Source of the DNA: Legionella spiritensis
GTDB taxonomy: Bacteria; Pseudomonadota; Gammaproteobacteria; Legionellales; Legionellaceae
NCBI RefSeq assembly: GCF_900186965.1
Contig: NZ_LT906457.1
Coordinates: forward strand, 124,001 to 188,000
Direction of reading: 5' to 3'
Length of the DNA: 64,000 bases
This document shows, one piece after another, positions 45,816 through 54,956 of this stretch. Below the pieces are notes generated by a model. That model ran no database searches. It was given only the letters and a program-made list of their open reading frames with translations, and was not told the origin of the DNA. Position numbers and translations under genes: made by a program. Numbering within the stretch: the first letter of the stretch is position 1; each line of letters opens with the position of its first letter.

Positions 45816-48689
45816 ATGGGAAAAAAAACAATACTACGTTTGGAAAAGGGCGTCGTACTCAATGACGAGCAACTAAAAAATTTACAGTCCATTCTTGGCG
45901 ATAGTCCAGTCAATGAGGATGCTTCCGTCACACGGAATTTGCAACGCAACCATCAGTTGCGCGCCGACAGTCTTAAAAAAGCCTTTCAATTCATAGAGGC
46001 AACCATTCCGAAAAAAAGCGAATTTGATACGGAAAAGTATTTGCAATGGTGCGCTGAAATTTGCACGTTCCCCGAAAACGCGGAGGATGAGGAATACAAG
46101 AAATGTCTTACCAGATATGGGGCGTTGCTGACAGACGCCCTGGTTGATTACTGGGAATGGGATACGAAAGACGGTACGAAGATCAAAGAGGAAGCGATCG
46201 AGCTTTTAAACAAGGCTGAGCAATATGTCGTCATGCAAGAGGGCCGCGCTGATCTTGCGACATTGATACCTGACGAACTCTCTGAAGAAGGCGGGTTTAT
46301 CCTGCTCTGGGATGAGCAACTTCCTCCCCTGGTCGAGGAAACACGCCGGGAACTGGAAGCCATCAAGGCGTCGGTGTTATCCGCAACACCGTCGTGGTTT
46401 CGTCAGTCCGGCGTGGTTGAGCAACTTTATTTTTACCATACGCCTGCTTACTGCAACAATAGTGGCGTGCTGCGAAAACATTATGAAGCCGTCAATTTTG
46501 CCTGGATGAAGGCCAAGGCAGAGAGAAGTCTGATTATTGAAGCCGATTTGCAAGCGATCAGGGATAATCGCGATCTGCCCAAATGGTTCACGGGTATGGC
46601 GCCGGAATCGCAGAAATTTTTTAAATCATGGTTATTGTTTGCAGAGACACAAGAAGACATTAACAAAGGCCTTGCTGCCATCAACTCAAGATTAACCAGT
46701 ATATCTCAGGGTAAGACGGAGGATATCAGCCGGCAACTATCGGATATCAGAAAATTGCCTTACTGGTATTTATGTTTATCCGAACATGAACAACTGATGC
46801 TTAAAACGGTACTTGCCCACTCTGAAACGGTTGACGAGGCCATGTCTTTTTTACCCAGTCGTTTGCGAACCATACCGGGTGTGGCCAATTTTGCCCACAA
46901 TCATTTTAAAATTCTTGATAACAAGCTTAATATTTTACATTCGTTCGACCCTTATCGCGCCAGTCATTTGGCGTCTCGCGACGTGCAGGATATGCCCCCC
47001 CATATCAGAGAGTTGCACGTTAAGCGTAATCTGGCCCGTTTGCGTGAGGTGGTGGGTGAAGACAGATGGTTGTTGATTCAGACTTTGATTAGTCCCAATG
47101 AGTATACGGAGAAATACGCCGGCATGCCTGATCATCGTTTGGCTCAGGATCTTGCAAGGGAACTGGAAAAAACGGGGGACAACAAGGTTTGCTCTCCCAA
47201 TCATCCCTTTAATTATCTGCGTTACCTGGATTCGACCAGTCATGATAATCCCCAGTGCACCAAATTGTTAAAACTGGCGTATGACAATCTCGATGATAAA
47301 TTCATCAAGGAAGAAATTGCCTTGCTGGAGTTGGACGAAATTTCAGCATCTGAGCTGGAAAAACTGGTTTGTGCAGGCAAGTCTTTTATTGCCCAAAACG
47401 AAAATTCGGATTGTTACGCATCCTTGCGGCAATTAATCGCTAACCTGGAATGGCAGGACATGCCTTGTTCTCCGGATGAGGTGGCGGAGTTAATCAAGCA
47501 GGCTTTTGAGGAGGCCAAAGCGCTTAAAGAAGGGAGAAAAGCACCAGTAGGACATGGCCTTGTTTCCCGGGTCGAGTTAAATAAACGCAAGCTTATTGAT
47601 TTATTTCATGACCATTACGACTTTTTCAAGGGATGGCAGGATTGGCAGCCCTTGCTTACCCGGCAATTATATGTACGGAGTAATAAAATAGGCCAGGAGG
47701 AAACGTTTATCCGTTTCCAGACAAAAATGACTGATCTGGTCATGTTGTGCAAGGAATATGAGAATGTATTGAATTCCGGCTGGGGAACCGGGACTATTTG
47801 GGATTATTGTGGCCGCGAATTGTTTTTAAGCTCTCTGGAAAGCCTGATAATCACTCATACAAAAGATCCTGAGCTTGCCAGATCAGAGGAGGGAATCAGT
47901 TTTGGTTCATGCGTGAGCGGCAAGGATCGCAAGTCCATTGAGCTAATACACACCGCTGCCATGTTCCGTTACAAGAAAGCATACGGACGATGGCCCAGTT
48001 TTGGGGATACGGGTAGTTATCGTGCCAATTTCGTTGATATCGTTGCGACCCTTTATGTCTCCGGACATTTCCAGGAACATGCCGGTCAAAACGCGCCCGG
48101 CTCAAACGGGACTAAAACACCGGATTTGTATTGGCCTGCTGATATTGCCAAGGCAATATGTGCCAAGCTGAAAAACGAAAGGGCGTTACAGCGGGATGAC
48201 ATGCTGGCGACCTATAATGAAGTGTCTCGTATCGGTAAGATGAAGGCGGCTGTCAAAGTCGGTTATGCCTCATCAGCGGTTGCCGCGTTGGGGTTTACCG
48301 AAGAACAACAGCAACGAATCATTGATTTGTTAACCGCTATCGTGAAACAACCAAAATACTGGCACAAAAAAACCAGCGTTAAAACAGGGCTTTTTTATTC
48401 GGCGCCTACGGGGATAGCTGAAATAGATGGTATTTTAACGGATGAAACCGGGAAACCCAATTCCGAAATTCTGACCAACATTTTTCATGCCGTGTTCAAC
48501 AGACCGGTTCAATCCTGGTTTCGTGATTCTGATACGCAAGAGCTTTATAACCTGATTAAAAAATTATCGGATCCCCGCAGCAATCCCGGGGAGGTATTGG
48601 ACGAACTGGAAACATTCAAAACGAATTCCTATGTAACATCTTCCAGAACAGACTCTCCGGAACCGATTCCTGTCAGTATGTTGATTTGA
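45816..48689 (+). CDS. Candidate effector with CX5R phosphatase motif
   Basis: From ATG 45816 (AAGGA nine bases upstream) the product has 957 residues, soluble and mainly helical, no signal peptide. Near the C-terminal third lies FGSCVSGKDRKSIELIH, a C-x5-R loop (Cys699, Arg705). CxxGKDR is the signature of the SopB/IpgD/SidF group of host phosphoinositide phosphatases. About 70 residues later comes QNAPGSNGTKTPDLYWP, comparable in place to the conserved NxPGxxG segment in such enzymes. The first 650 residues match nothing I know. Substrate and translocation are untested; the motif is read by eye. Confidence 0.65.
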   Translation: MGKKTILRLEKGVVLNDEQLKNLQSILGDSPVNEDASVTRNLQRNHQLRADSLKKAFQFIEATIPKKSEFDTEKYLQWCAEICTFPENAEDEEYKKCLTRYGALLTDALVDYWEWDTKDGTKIKEEAIELLNKAEQYVVMQEGRADLATLIPDELSEEGGFILLWDEQLPPLVEETRRELEAIKASVLSATPSWFRQSGVVEQLYFYHTPAYCNNSGVLRKHYEAVNFAWMKAKAERSLIIEADLQAIRDNRDLPKWFTGMAPESQKFFKSWLLFAETQEDINKGLAAINSRLTSISQGKTEDISRQLSDIRKLPYWYLCLSEHEQLMLKTVLAHSETVDEAMSFLPSRLRTIPGVANFAHNHFKILDNKLNILHSFDPYRASHLASRDVQDMPPHIRELHVKRNLARLREVVGEDRWLLIQTLISPNEYTEKYAGMPDHRLAQDLARELEKTGDNKVCSPNHPFNYLRYLDSTSHDNPQCTKLLKLAYDNLDDKFIKEEIALLELDEISASELEKLVCAGKSFIAQNENSDCYASLRQLIANLEWQDMPCSPDEVAELIKQAFEEAKALKEGRKAPVGHGLVSRVELNKRKLIDLFHDHYDFFKGWQDWQPLLTRQLYVRSNKIGQEETFIRFQTKMTDLVMLCKEYENVLNSGWGTGTIWDYCGRELFLSSLESLIITHTKDPELARSEEGISFGSCVSGKDRKSIELIHTAAMFRYKKAYGRWPSFGDTGSYRANFVDIVATLYVSGHFQEHAGQNAPGSNGTKTPDLYWPADIAKAICAKLKNERALQRDDMLATYNEVSRIGKMKAAVKVGYASSAVAALGFTEEQQQRIIDLLTAIVKQPKYWHKKTSVKTGLFYSAPTGIAEIDGILTDETGKPNSEILTNIFHAVFNRPVQSWFRDSDTQELYNLIKKLSDPRSNPGEVLDELETFKTNSYVTSSRTDSPEPIPVSMLI

Positions 48690-48691
48690 TA

Positions 48692-48889
48692 CTATGACTT
48701 CATTCATGTCGTTTTGACCGGTGGTGATTTACAAATGGTTCTAAAATTGTCTATGTGCCGCGACTTGTTCGCGGCATCCAGGAATGCGTAGTTCGGAACT
48801 TTGAACCACTGGTTCCCGCGAACAAGTCGCGGGATGTAGGCGTTGTTCAAGAATTAAAACCATGCAAAACGAAATGGAAACAGTACTAT
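48692..48889. mobile_element. Degenerate MITE with palindromic cargo
   Basis: Ends resemble those of the MITE at 16658: left CTATGACTTCATTCATGTCG (from 48692) with GTTTTGACCGG, right CGAAATGGAAACAGTACTAT (48870-48889). Inside are two hairpins in inverted order: GCCGCG-acttgtt-CGCGGC (48757-48775) and CCCGCG-aacaagt-CGCGGG (48815-48833). This accounts for most of the 316-bp gap between the 957-aa gene and dapB. Confidence 0.5.
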
Positions 48890-49005
48890 TTGGTCAGGAT
48901 TCGACCTCTGATTGGCAAGGATAAGCCTTGGTATCTGGAGTAGTTTGCAAGTTGTGCTGCCAACAGACAACACAACCATTCACAGTAAGTTTAACTGGCG
49001 GGGGG

Positions 49006-49743
49006 TTACTCTTCCAGCAAGTGTTCCAGACCATAATATAAGCCATCCAGCCGCATGACTTTTTGGCAGCAAAGCAGCAGGCCGGGCATAAAGGAAGCAC
49101 GGTCGAGCGTATTGTGGGTAATGGTCAGCGTTTCGCCGCTGTTGCCGAACAGAACGTCCTGTCTGGCCAATACGCCGGGAAGTCTCAGGGAATGAATGCG
49201 AATGCCATGATGATCGCCGCCACGGGCGCCGGGAAGGAGTTCGTGGAATTCGGAACGGACTGTCTGTTTCGTTCGGGTATGGGCTATTAATTCCGCGGTT
49301 TTTAAAGCAGTGCCGGAAGGGGCGTCAAATTTTTGCTGATGATGGGTTTCAATAATTTCAACGTCACTGAGATAACGGGCGGCCTGGGCGGCAAAGCGCA
49401 TCATCAAAATGGCGCTGATGGAAAAGTTGGGGACTATGATCCCTCCCAGTTTCCTTGCCTTGGCCAATTCGGTTAAGCTGTTGATTTGTGCATCAAGCAG
49501 GCCGGACGTACCGATAACAGGATGTGCGCCGCACTCAATAATGGCCAGGGTGTTTTCAAACACGCAATCGGCGCGGGTTAAATCAATCACGATTCGGGCA
49601 TGGGTATCATTTATGGTTTTGCGAAGGTTATCCTGCCTGGATAGCGCGCCAACCAATTGGAAATCAGGATGTTGTTCGATGGTATCGCAGGCGAGCAAAC
49701 CCATTTTTCCGCGCGCCCCGTTTACGATTACTCGTATCGTCAT
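49006..49743 (-). CDS. dapB: 4-hydroxy-tetrahydrodipicolinate reductase
   Basis: DapB reduces HTPA with NAD(P)H in lysine and peptidoglycan precursor synthesis. The ATG at 49743 is used because GGAG lies eight bases upstream; nine extra residues are possible from 49770. The 245-residue protein has IRVIVNGARGKMG (nucleotide site), VIGTSGL and the substrate motif ETHHQQKFDAPSGTALK. The Pmp3-like gene lies upstream on the same strand. Confidence 0.96.
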   Translation of the reverse strand: MTIRVIVNGARGKMGLLACDTIEQHPDFQLVGALSRQDNLRKTINDTHARIVIDLTRADCVFENTLAIIECGAHPVIGTSGLLDAQINSLTELAKARKLGGIIVPNFSISAILMMRFAAQAARYLSDVEIIETHHQQKFDAPSGTALKTAELIAHTRTKQTVRSEFHELLPGARGGDHHGIRIHSLRLPGVLARQDVLFGNSGETLTITHNTLDRASFMPGLLLCCQKVMRLDGLYYGLEHLLEE

Positions 49744-49812
49744 ATCGTCTCCAAAACCAGGATTCTTCAAAAAAACGGTTGGTGTTTTATCAAGATGCTG
49801 TTTTCACACTAC

Positions 49813-50010
49813 CTATGGTCCGGAATGCTGGCTGCCCGGTTTTTTCTGCGCATCGCGCAAAGTGCGCCACGCCCAGGTACTTGCCGGGATCCAGCCAATA
49901 ATGGAAGCCTGCATGATGAGTGCAACAAGGGCGGCGCCCGGGTTATCTTTCATTAGAAAGACCAGCCAGGGAAAGGCCGCTGCAAACAAGAACATAAATA
50001 GTTGTTTCAT
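49813..50010 (-). CDS. YqaE/Pmp3-like membrane peptide
   Basis: A 65-residue protein with two transmembrane helices (about 3-20 and 28-48) and a short polar tail. The order FPWLVFLMKDN...LIMQASIIGWIPASTWAW matches the Pmp3/YqaE family, small stress-linked membrane proteins of unclear activity. A helix-breaking Pro and the GWIP turn fit well. It lies 69 bp upstream of dapB. Confidence 0.7.
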   Translation of the reverse strand: MKQLFMFLFAAAFPWLVFLMKDNPGAALVALIMQASIIGWIPASTWAWRTLRDAQKKPGSQHSGP

Positions 50011-50275
50011 TTCACCTGTACCTTCGCGACAAGATATTTAAAGTATACACTGAACCTATTTTAATTGACGAATGGAGCAGAAGGAAATATTTCCGTTGTG
50101 TTGTTGCAATTATCCCGCAAACATTGTACATTGTATGCGCATTTTTGTAGATGAACACTTAAAACATCAGAATTTACTTTATGGCAATCCTGTTTCGCGC
50201 TATCCATACTAGTCTGCTCCAAGGCACCGCCGTATTTGCCATCAATGTCGCCCATCGTCATAACAAGGTTATAGC

Positions 50276-50959
50276 ATGAGAAGAAGACAAGAGCTTCATC
50301 CTCGTACAGCAGTAATTAATAAAACACAAAAAAACAAAGCCCGCAAAGCACGCCATGACGCACTTTCCTGGCTTGCCGCCACCTTCCCGCAGGCTTTTGA
50401 TAATTCCATTAGAATCAGACCGCTGAAAAAAGGCATTATGGCTGACATTCTGGAGTATGCCACGCAGGCGGAGGACGCCGGTATATCCAAAGCCAAGTTG
50501 CGAGAGGCGGTAGTCATTTTTACGCGTCGTCTGGATTATCTGGCATGCCTGAAGGCTCGGGAAATCCGCGTTGACTTGCAAGGTGATCCGGTGAATGCCG
50601 TGACAGACGAGGAAGCAGAACGTGCTGCCGTTAAAATCAAACGGCGTATAGAAAAGAGTTTGCGTAACGCTCGCCAGGAACAACCGGCGAAACAGGCTCC
50701 TTCACAAGGAGAAGACCGGTTTAATCGGATGGCTGGCCAGAAGCAGGAATGTTCGTCAACGATGGAATATAATACGGGTTTTCCTGACCGTCCGCCTGCG
50801 TTTAGTTCTATGCAAAGTGCTGCAACCCAAATTAATAATCGTACTCCGACCGTTATCAAACACAGGACTTCCAAATCCTATGATCCGGAAGCGATTGCCC
50901 GTTTGAAGGAAAAATTGGGTCTGTCACGTCGTGACGAGAAGCAAAAGGAAACGACCTAG
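50276..50959 (+). CDS. rocC: ProQ/FinO family RNA chaperone, RocC-like
   Basis: A 227-residue protein with an N-terminal FinO/ProQ domain at about residues 20-130 (LAATFPQAFDNSIRIRPLKKG, DILEYATQAEDAGISKAKLR) and a basic, disordered C-terminal tail ending KEKLGLSRRDEKQKETT. In L. pneumophila RocC binds the sRNA RocR to repress competence and is encoded next to the pyk operon, as here. The ortholog call rests on domain plus place. The rocR sRNA itself is not in view. Confidence 0.78.
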   Translation: MRRRQELHPRTAVINKTQKNKARKARHDALSWLAATFPQAFDNSIRIRPLKKGIMADILEYATQAEDAGISKAKLREAVVIFTRRLDYLACLKAREIRVDLQGDPVNAVTDEEAERAAVKIKRRIEKSLRNARQEQPAKQAPSQGEDRFNRMAGQKQECSSTMEYNTGFPDRPPAFSSMQSAATQINNRTPTVIKHRTSKSYDPEAIARLKEKLGLSRRDEKQKETT

Positions 50960-50974
50960 ATTTTACATAAGAAG

Positions 50975-51098
50975 GTAGCCCGTAAGGAGGCCTGCGGCCG
51001 TATTGCGGGTTTCGTGGTTCAATATTGCAGCAGGAGAACAGGTGAGCGCCTAAGTGAACGTTATCCCGCATTTCGGCTTCGCCTTCATGACGGGCTAC
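50975..51098. repeat. REP/BIME copy downstream of rocC
   Basis: GTAGCCCGTAAGGAGG at the left and the complement of GTAGCCCGTCATGAAGG at the right (ends 51098), separated by about 60 bp that contains CAATATTGCAG, also found in the 19.0-19.3 kb copies. This is the fullest form of the element. Confidence 0.8.
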
Positions 51099-51109
51099 AG
51101 GATGATGTC

Positions 51110-51194
51110 CTAGGGTGTGTCCTCATTCAATCTGCAATTTACGCTAAATTATCCCAACTTTTAGCTCGCGAAACAGAATGAGGACACGCCCTAG
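51110..51194. mobile_element. MITE, 85 bp, CTAG-flanked
   Basis: Terminal inverted repeats CTAGGGTGTGTCCTCATTC (51110-51128) and GAATGAGGACACGCCCTAG (51176-51194) differ at one base. The core is AT-rich and non-coding. CTAG fits the YTAR site duplicated by IS5-group elements. Confidence 0.8.
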
Positions 51195-51331
51195 TGCAAC
51201 GTTTCACTGATTCTGTCCTGTTGCCAACGGTACAGAAGAGGTAGGTCGGGCGCCTCGCCCGACCTACGACTTGCTCCGCTGTCGCAGCAATAACAAACTA
51301 GCAAGACAACTTCAGTGAAACACTGTACTAG
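51191..51331. mobile_element. MITE, 141 bp, sharing CTAG with its neighbour
   Basis: Imperfect inverted ends: CTAGTGCAACGTTTCACTGA (from 51191) and TCAGTGAAACACTGTACTAG (to 51331). Inside is a perfect palindrome GTAGGTCGGGCG-cct-CGCCCGACCTAC (51241-51267). Its first CTAG is the last CTAG of the 85-bp MITE; its last CTAG contains the pyk stop codon. Confidence 0.75.
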
Positions 51332-52755
51332 GCTGGTAACTGAATAATTTCCATGCTGTTTGTGCCTCCGGGCTCTCCGATGATGCGACCGCGGGTAAGT
51401 AACACATACATTTTACCATGCAGCATCCCGTTGTTCCGTAATTGTTCAATCACCCAGTCATTGATTTGCTCAATCGGAATGGCGCGGTAATCCAGGAATA
51501 CAGGGAATACATTATTGACCAGGCTCAGTCTGGCAACGGTACGTTCATTCGCCGTGATGGCGTAAATAGGGACGTTGCTATGCTGGCGTGACATCCAGAC
51601 GGCACTCGCTCCTGATTCTGTCAGGGCGATGATGGCTTTGATGGGAAAATGGTTGGCGGCGTGCATGGTTGCCATGGCAATGGCTTGATCCGCGTGATGA
51701 TAATGACAGGCATCTTTTTCAATGTGATAAAGAAACGAAGCGTGTTTTTCCGCACTCAGACATATTTTATCCATCATCTCAACGACTTTAACCGGAAAAT
51801 GTCCGGAGGCGGTTTCAGCGGACAACATCACAGCATCCGTACCGTCCAGGATCGCGTTAGCCACATCGGATACTTCGGCGCGGGTGGGCTGCGGATTTGT
51901 AATCATGGATTCCATCATCTGAGTCGCGGTAATGATAACTTTGTCCAGCCGTCTGCCCTGCTCGATAATGCGTTTTTGAAGTGCGGGTACTTCCGCCGCG
52001 CCTACTTCCACCCCCAGATCGCCGCGGGCAACCATGATGGCCTCCGTTGCGTTAATGATTTCAATCAGGTGATGTACGGCTTCCGTGCGTTCAATTTTGG
52101 CAATAATGGGAATATCCGGTGCGCCGAACTCTTTGAGTAATTGTTTTGCTTCCAGAATGTCCTGTTGGTTCTTTACGAAAGAGAGCGTCAGGTAATCCAC
52201 GTGGATGCTGGCTGCGATTTGTATATCCTGTTTGTCTTTTTCGGTCAGAGCGCCGGCTGCAAGCCCACCGCCTCGCCGATTAAGTCCCTTGTTGTTTTTT
52301 AAAATACCGCCTTCGATGACCCGGCAGTGGATCTGCGGTGGCATGACGTTTTGAACTTCCAACTCAATCATCCCGTCGTCTAGAAGCAGGATGTCGCCGG
52401 GATGCACTTCATAACAGAGATTGGTGTAGGCGACACCGACACGTTGATTATTACCCGGGTTATTCGTTGCGCAATCCAGAATAAATAATTGATCGTTGTT
52501 CAGAGTGATTTGATTGTTTTCAAAGCGGCCAATCCGTAATTTGGGACCTTGTAAATCAGCCATAATGGCCAGGGGCCGCTGCAGTTCCGCTGCTATCGCT
52601 TTGGCTTGTTTGATGGTCGCAAGTACTGTTTGGTCCGCGTGCGAAAAATTAATTCGCAATACATCGACACCCGCGGCAATCATTGGACGCAGTACGTCCG
52701 GTTGACTGCAGGCGGGTCCCAGTGTGGCAACAATTTTAGTGCGGCGTCTTGTCAT
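51328..52755 (-). CDS. pyk: Pyruvate kinase
   Basis: Pyk transfers phosphate from PEP to ADP. The 475-residue protein has [25 protein letters not shown], the active-site segment [11 protein letters not shown] and [13 protein letters not shown], and ends in the C-terminal allosteric domain. It is last in tkt-gap-pgk-pyk. Its start lies 20 bp inside pgk in another frame. Its TAG stop is within the CTAG end of a MITE, so the element inserted exactly at the gene's end. Confidence 0.97.
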   Translation of the reverse strand: MTRRRTKIVATLGPACSQPDVLRPMIAAGVDVLRINFSHADQTVLATIKQAKAIAAELQRPLAIMADLQGPKLRIGRFENNQITLNNDQLFILDCATNNPGNNQRVGVAYTNLCYEVHPGDILLLDDGMIELEVQNVMPPQIHCRVIEGGILKNNKGLNRRGGGLAAGALTEKDKQDIQIAASIHVDYLTLSFVKNQQDILEAKQLLKEFGAPDIPIIAKIERTEAVHHLIEIINATEAIMVARGDLGVEVGAAEVPALQKRIIEQGRRLDKVIITATQMMESMITNPQPTRAEVSDVANAILDGTDAVMLSAETASGHFPVKVVEMMDKICLSAEKHASFLYHIEKDACHYHHADQAIAMATMHAANHFPIKAIIALTESGASAVWMSRQHSNVPIYAITANERTVARLSLVNNVFPVFLDYRAIPIEQINDWVIEQLRNNGMLHGKMYVLLTRGRIIGEPGGTNSMEIIQLPA

Positions 52756-53926
52756 GGGCGCGTTTTTCCAGAATAGCTACGGCGGGTAGCGTTTTACCTT
52801 CCAGACATTCAAGAAACGCGCCACCTCCAGTGGATATGTAGGAGATTTGCTGGGTGAGATCATACTGATCAATGGCCGCGAGCGTATCTCCTCCGCCTGC
52901 GATCGAGAAGGCGTCACTGTTTGCAATGGCAATGGCTATGGCTCTGGTTCCATAGGCAAATTGCGGAAATTCAAAAACACCTAACGGTCCGTTCCATATG
53001 ATGGTTTTTGCCTGATCAATGATATCCTCGTAATCACCGACGGTGACAGGGCCAATATCCATAATCATGTCATCGCCGGCCACACTGCCCAGAGACTTGT
53101 TAAAAGCCGGACAACTTTCGGTAAAGGTTTTGCCAACGACCACATCGGTGGGTAAAGGGATTTGACAGCCTTTTTCCCCGGCCAGTTTCATAATGGCTCG
53201 CGCCTCATCCAGCAGCTCATTTTCACAAAGCGAACCGCCAATTTCAAAACCATGCGCTTTTAAAAACGTATTGGCAATGCCGCCACCAGGGATTAGGTAG
53301 TCGACCATGCCGACTAATTGGCGAAGCAAAGTTAGTTTCGTCGAAACTTTGGCGCCTCCTACGATGGCTATTATAGGTTTTTCCGGTTCTTTCAGGACGT
53401 GTTGCAGAGCGTCCAGTTCTCGAACAAGAAGCGGCCCGGCTGCGGCGATGGGGGCATACTCAGCCACGCCATACGTTGAAGCCTGTGCCCGGTGGGCGGT
53501 TCCGAAGGCATCCATGACAAAAATATCACAGAGTGCGGCCAGTTTTTTGGCCAGAGTGGTGTCATTTTTAGTTTCACCGACATTAAAACGGACATTTTCG
53601 CACAACACCAGTTCACCCGGTTTTATATCAACGCCATCGAGATAATCGCTGGCAAACCGAACCGGGTAATCAAGATGTTCTCTCAGATAGTCCGCTACCG
53701 GTTGCAAGGAAAAACGTTTTTCAAATTTTCCCTCTTCCGGTCGCCCTAAATGAGACAATACGATGACGGCAGCACCCGTATCAAGAGCGGCCTGTAAGGT
53801 AGGAAGAGCTGCTTGCAAGCGCTGATCACTGGTTATTATTCCGTCTTTGATCGGTACATTCAAATCTTCGCGAATAAGAATACGTTTATCACACAGATTC
53901 AATTCGCTCATTTTGATTAAATTCAT
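52736..53926 (-). CDS. pgk: Phosphoglycerate kinase
   Basis: A 396-residue Pgk with [15 protein letters not shown], the [14 protein letters not shown] loop, [16 protein letters not shown] and the C-lobe GGGDTLAAI nucleotide motif. It makes ATP from 1,3-bisphosphoglycerate. The 10-bp gap to gap and 20-bp overlap with pyk show one transcript. Confidence 0.98.
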   Translation of the reverse strand: MNLIKMSELNLCDKRILIREDLNVPIKDGIITSDQRLQAALPTLQAALDTGAAVIVLSHLGRPEEGKFEKRFSLQPVADYLREHLDYPVRFASDYLDGVDIKPGELVLCENVRFNVGETKNDTTLAKKLAALCDIFVMDAFGTAHRAQASTYGVAEYAPIAAAGPLLVRELDALQHVLKEPEKPIIAIVGGAKVSTKLTLLRQLVGMVDYLIPGGGIANTFLKAHGFEIGGSLCENELLDEARAIMKLAGEKGCQIPLPTDVVVGKTFTESCPAFNKSLGSVAGDDMIMDIGPVTVGDYEDIIDQAKTIIWNGPLGVFEFPQFAYGTRAIAIAIANSDAFSIAGGGDTLAAIDQYDLTQQISYISTGGGAFLECLEGKTLPAVAILEKRAHDKTPH

Positions 53927-53936
53927 GAGTGTGTCC

Positions 53937-54929
53937 TTAGCGATTCATCATGCAGCTTGCCGTATCCAGCATACGGTTGGAAAAACCCCATTCATTATCA
54001 TACCATGCCGCCACCTTGACCAGATTGCCAAGCACTTTGGTTTGGGTGGTATCAAACACGGCGGAAGCGGGGTAATGATTATAGTCGCAGGAAACCAACA
54101 GGGCATCGTTGATATGTAACACATCGCTTTTGGCTTGCCGCATAATATCGTTCACCTCGGCAACGGTTGTGTCACGTTTTGAGGTAAACGTCAAATCCAC
54201 AATCGAAACATTCAGAGTAGGTACCCGCATGGCGAAACCATCCAGCTTGCCGGCCAGCTCCGGGAGAACCAGACCAACTGCTGCTGCCGCGCCCGTTTTG
54301 GTCGGGATAATGGACTGGGTCGCCGAGCGTGCTCGTCGTAAATCACTATGGCTGCCGTCCAGTAACATCTGATCCTTGGTATAGGCATGAACGGTATTGA
54401 CCAGGCCGTGTTCGATTCCCAGCGCCTCGTGCAACGGCCTGGCAATTGGAGCCAGACAGTTTGTGGTGCATGACGCGTTAGACACAATGATGTCGGTGGC
54501 CTGTAAGGTATGGTGATTCACCCCGTAAACGATAGTAGCGTCCGCGTTTTTACCCGGAGCCGAAATCAGTACTTTTTTGGCGCCTGCGGCGATATGCTGC
54601 ATGGCTCCTTCGCGGCTGGTGAAGCGGCCGGTGCATTCAAACACAATGTCAATGTCCAAATCCCGCCAGGGTAATAATTTAGGATCTCGCTCGGCAATGA
54701 TCTGGACAGGATGGCCATCGACCAGCAATTTATCACCGTCTATGGCAACCTCACTGCCGAAACGGCCGTGCGTTGAGTCATAGCGTGTCAGATGGGCAGT
54801 GGTTTCAATGCCTGACAAGTCATTGATAGCGACCACGTTAAATTCCTGTTGCCGCTGATATTCATAGATAGCACGTAATATACAGCGGCCGATGCGGCCA
54901 TAACCGTTTATTGCGACTCTTATCGTCAT
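53937..54929 (-). CDS. gap: Glyceraldehyde-3-phosphate dehydrogenase
   Basis: A 330-residue GapA-type enzyme: NAD site [16 protein letters not shown], catalytic cysteine in [14 protein letters not shown], histidine in [10 protein letters not shown], and C-terminal [14 protein letters not shown]. It oxidises glyceraldehyde 3-phosphate. Epd (erythrose-4-phosphate dehydrogenase) is a close relative, but the gene order tkt-gap-pgk and DLTF region favour Gap. Confidence 0.95.
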   Translation of the reverse strand: MTIRVAINGYGRIGRCILRAIYEYQRQQEFNVVAINDLSGIETTAHLTRYDSTHGRFGSEVAIDGDKLLVDGHPVQIIAERDPKLLPWRDLDIDIVFECTGRFTSREGAMQHIAAGAKKVLISAPGKNADATIVYGVNHHTLQATDIIVSNASCTTNCLAPIARPLHEALGIEHGLVNTVHAYTKDQMLLDGSHSDLRRARSATQSIIPTKTGAAAAVGLVLPELAGKLDGFAMRVPTLNVSIVDLTFTSKRDTTVAEVNDIMRQAKSDVLHINDALLVSCDYNHYPASAVFDTTQTKVLGNLVKVAAWYDNEWGFSNRMLDTASCMMNR

Positions 54930-54956
54930 ACTACTTCTCCAAATTACCTGGACTCT

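Noticed and set aside
48755..48840. CRISPR-like repeats
   Set aside because: Only two hairpins in inverted, not direct, order, without spacers of equal length; no other repeat array or cas gene is present.
50061..50261. 66-codon minus-strand ORF between the Pmp3-like gene and rocC
   Set aside because: No ribosome site or recognisable domain, and it covers the likely rocC promoter.
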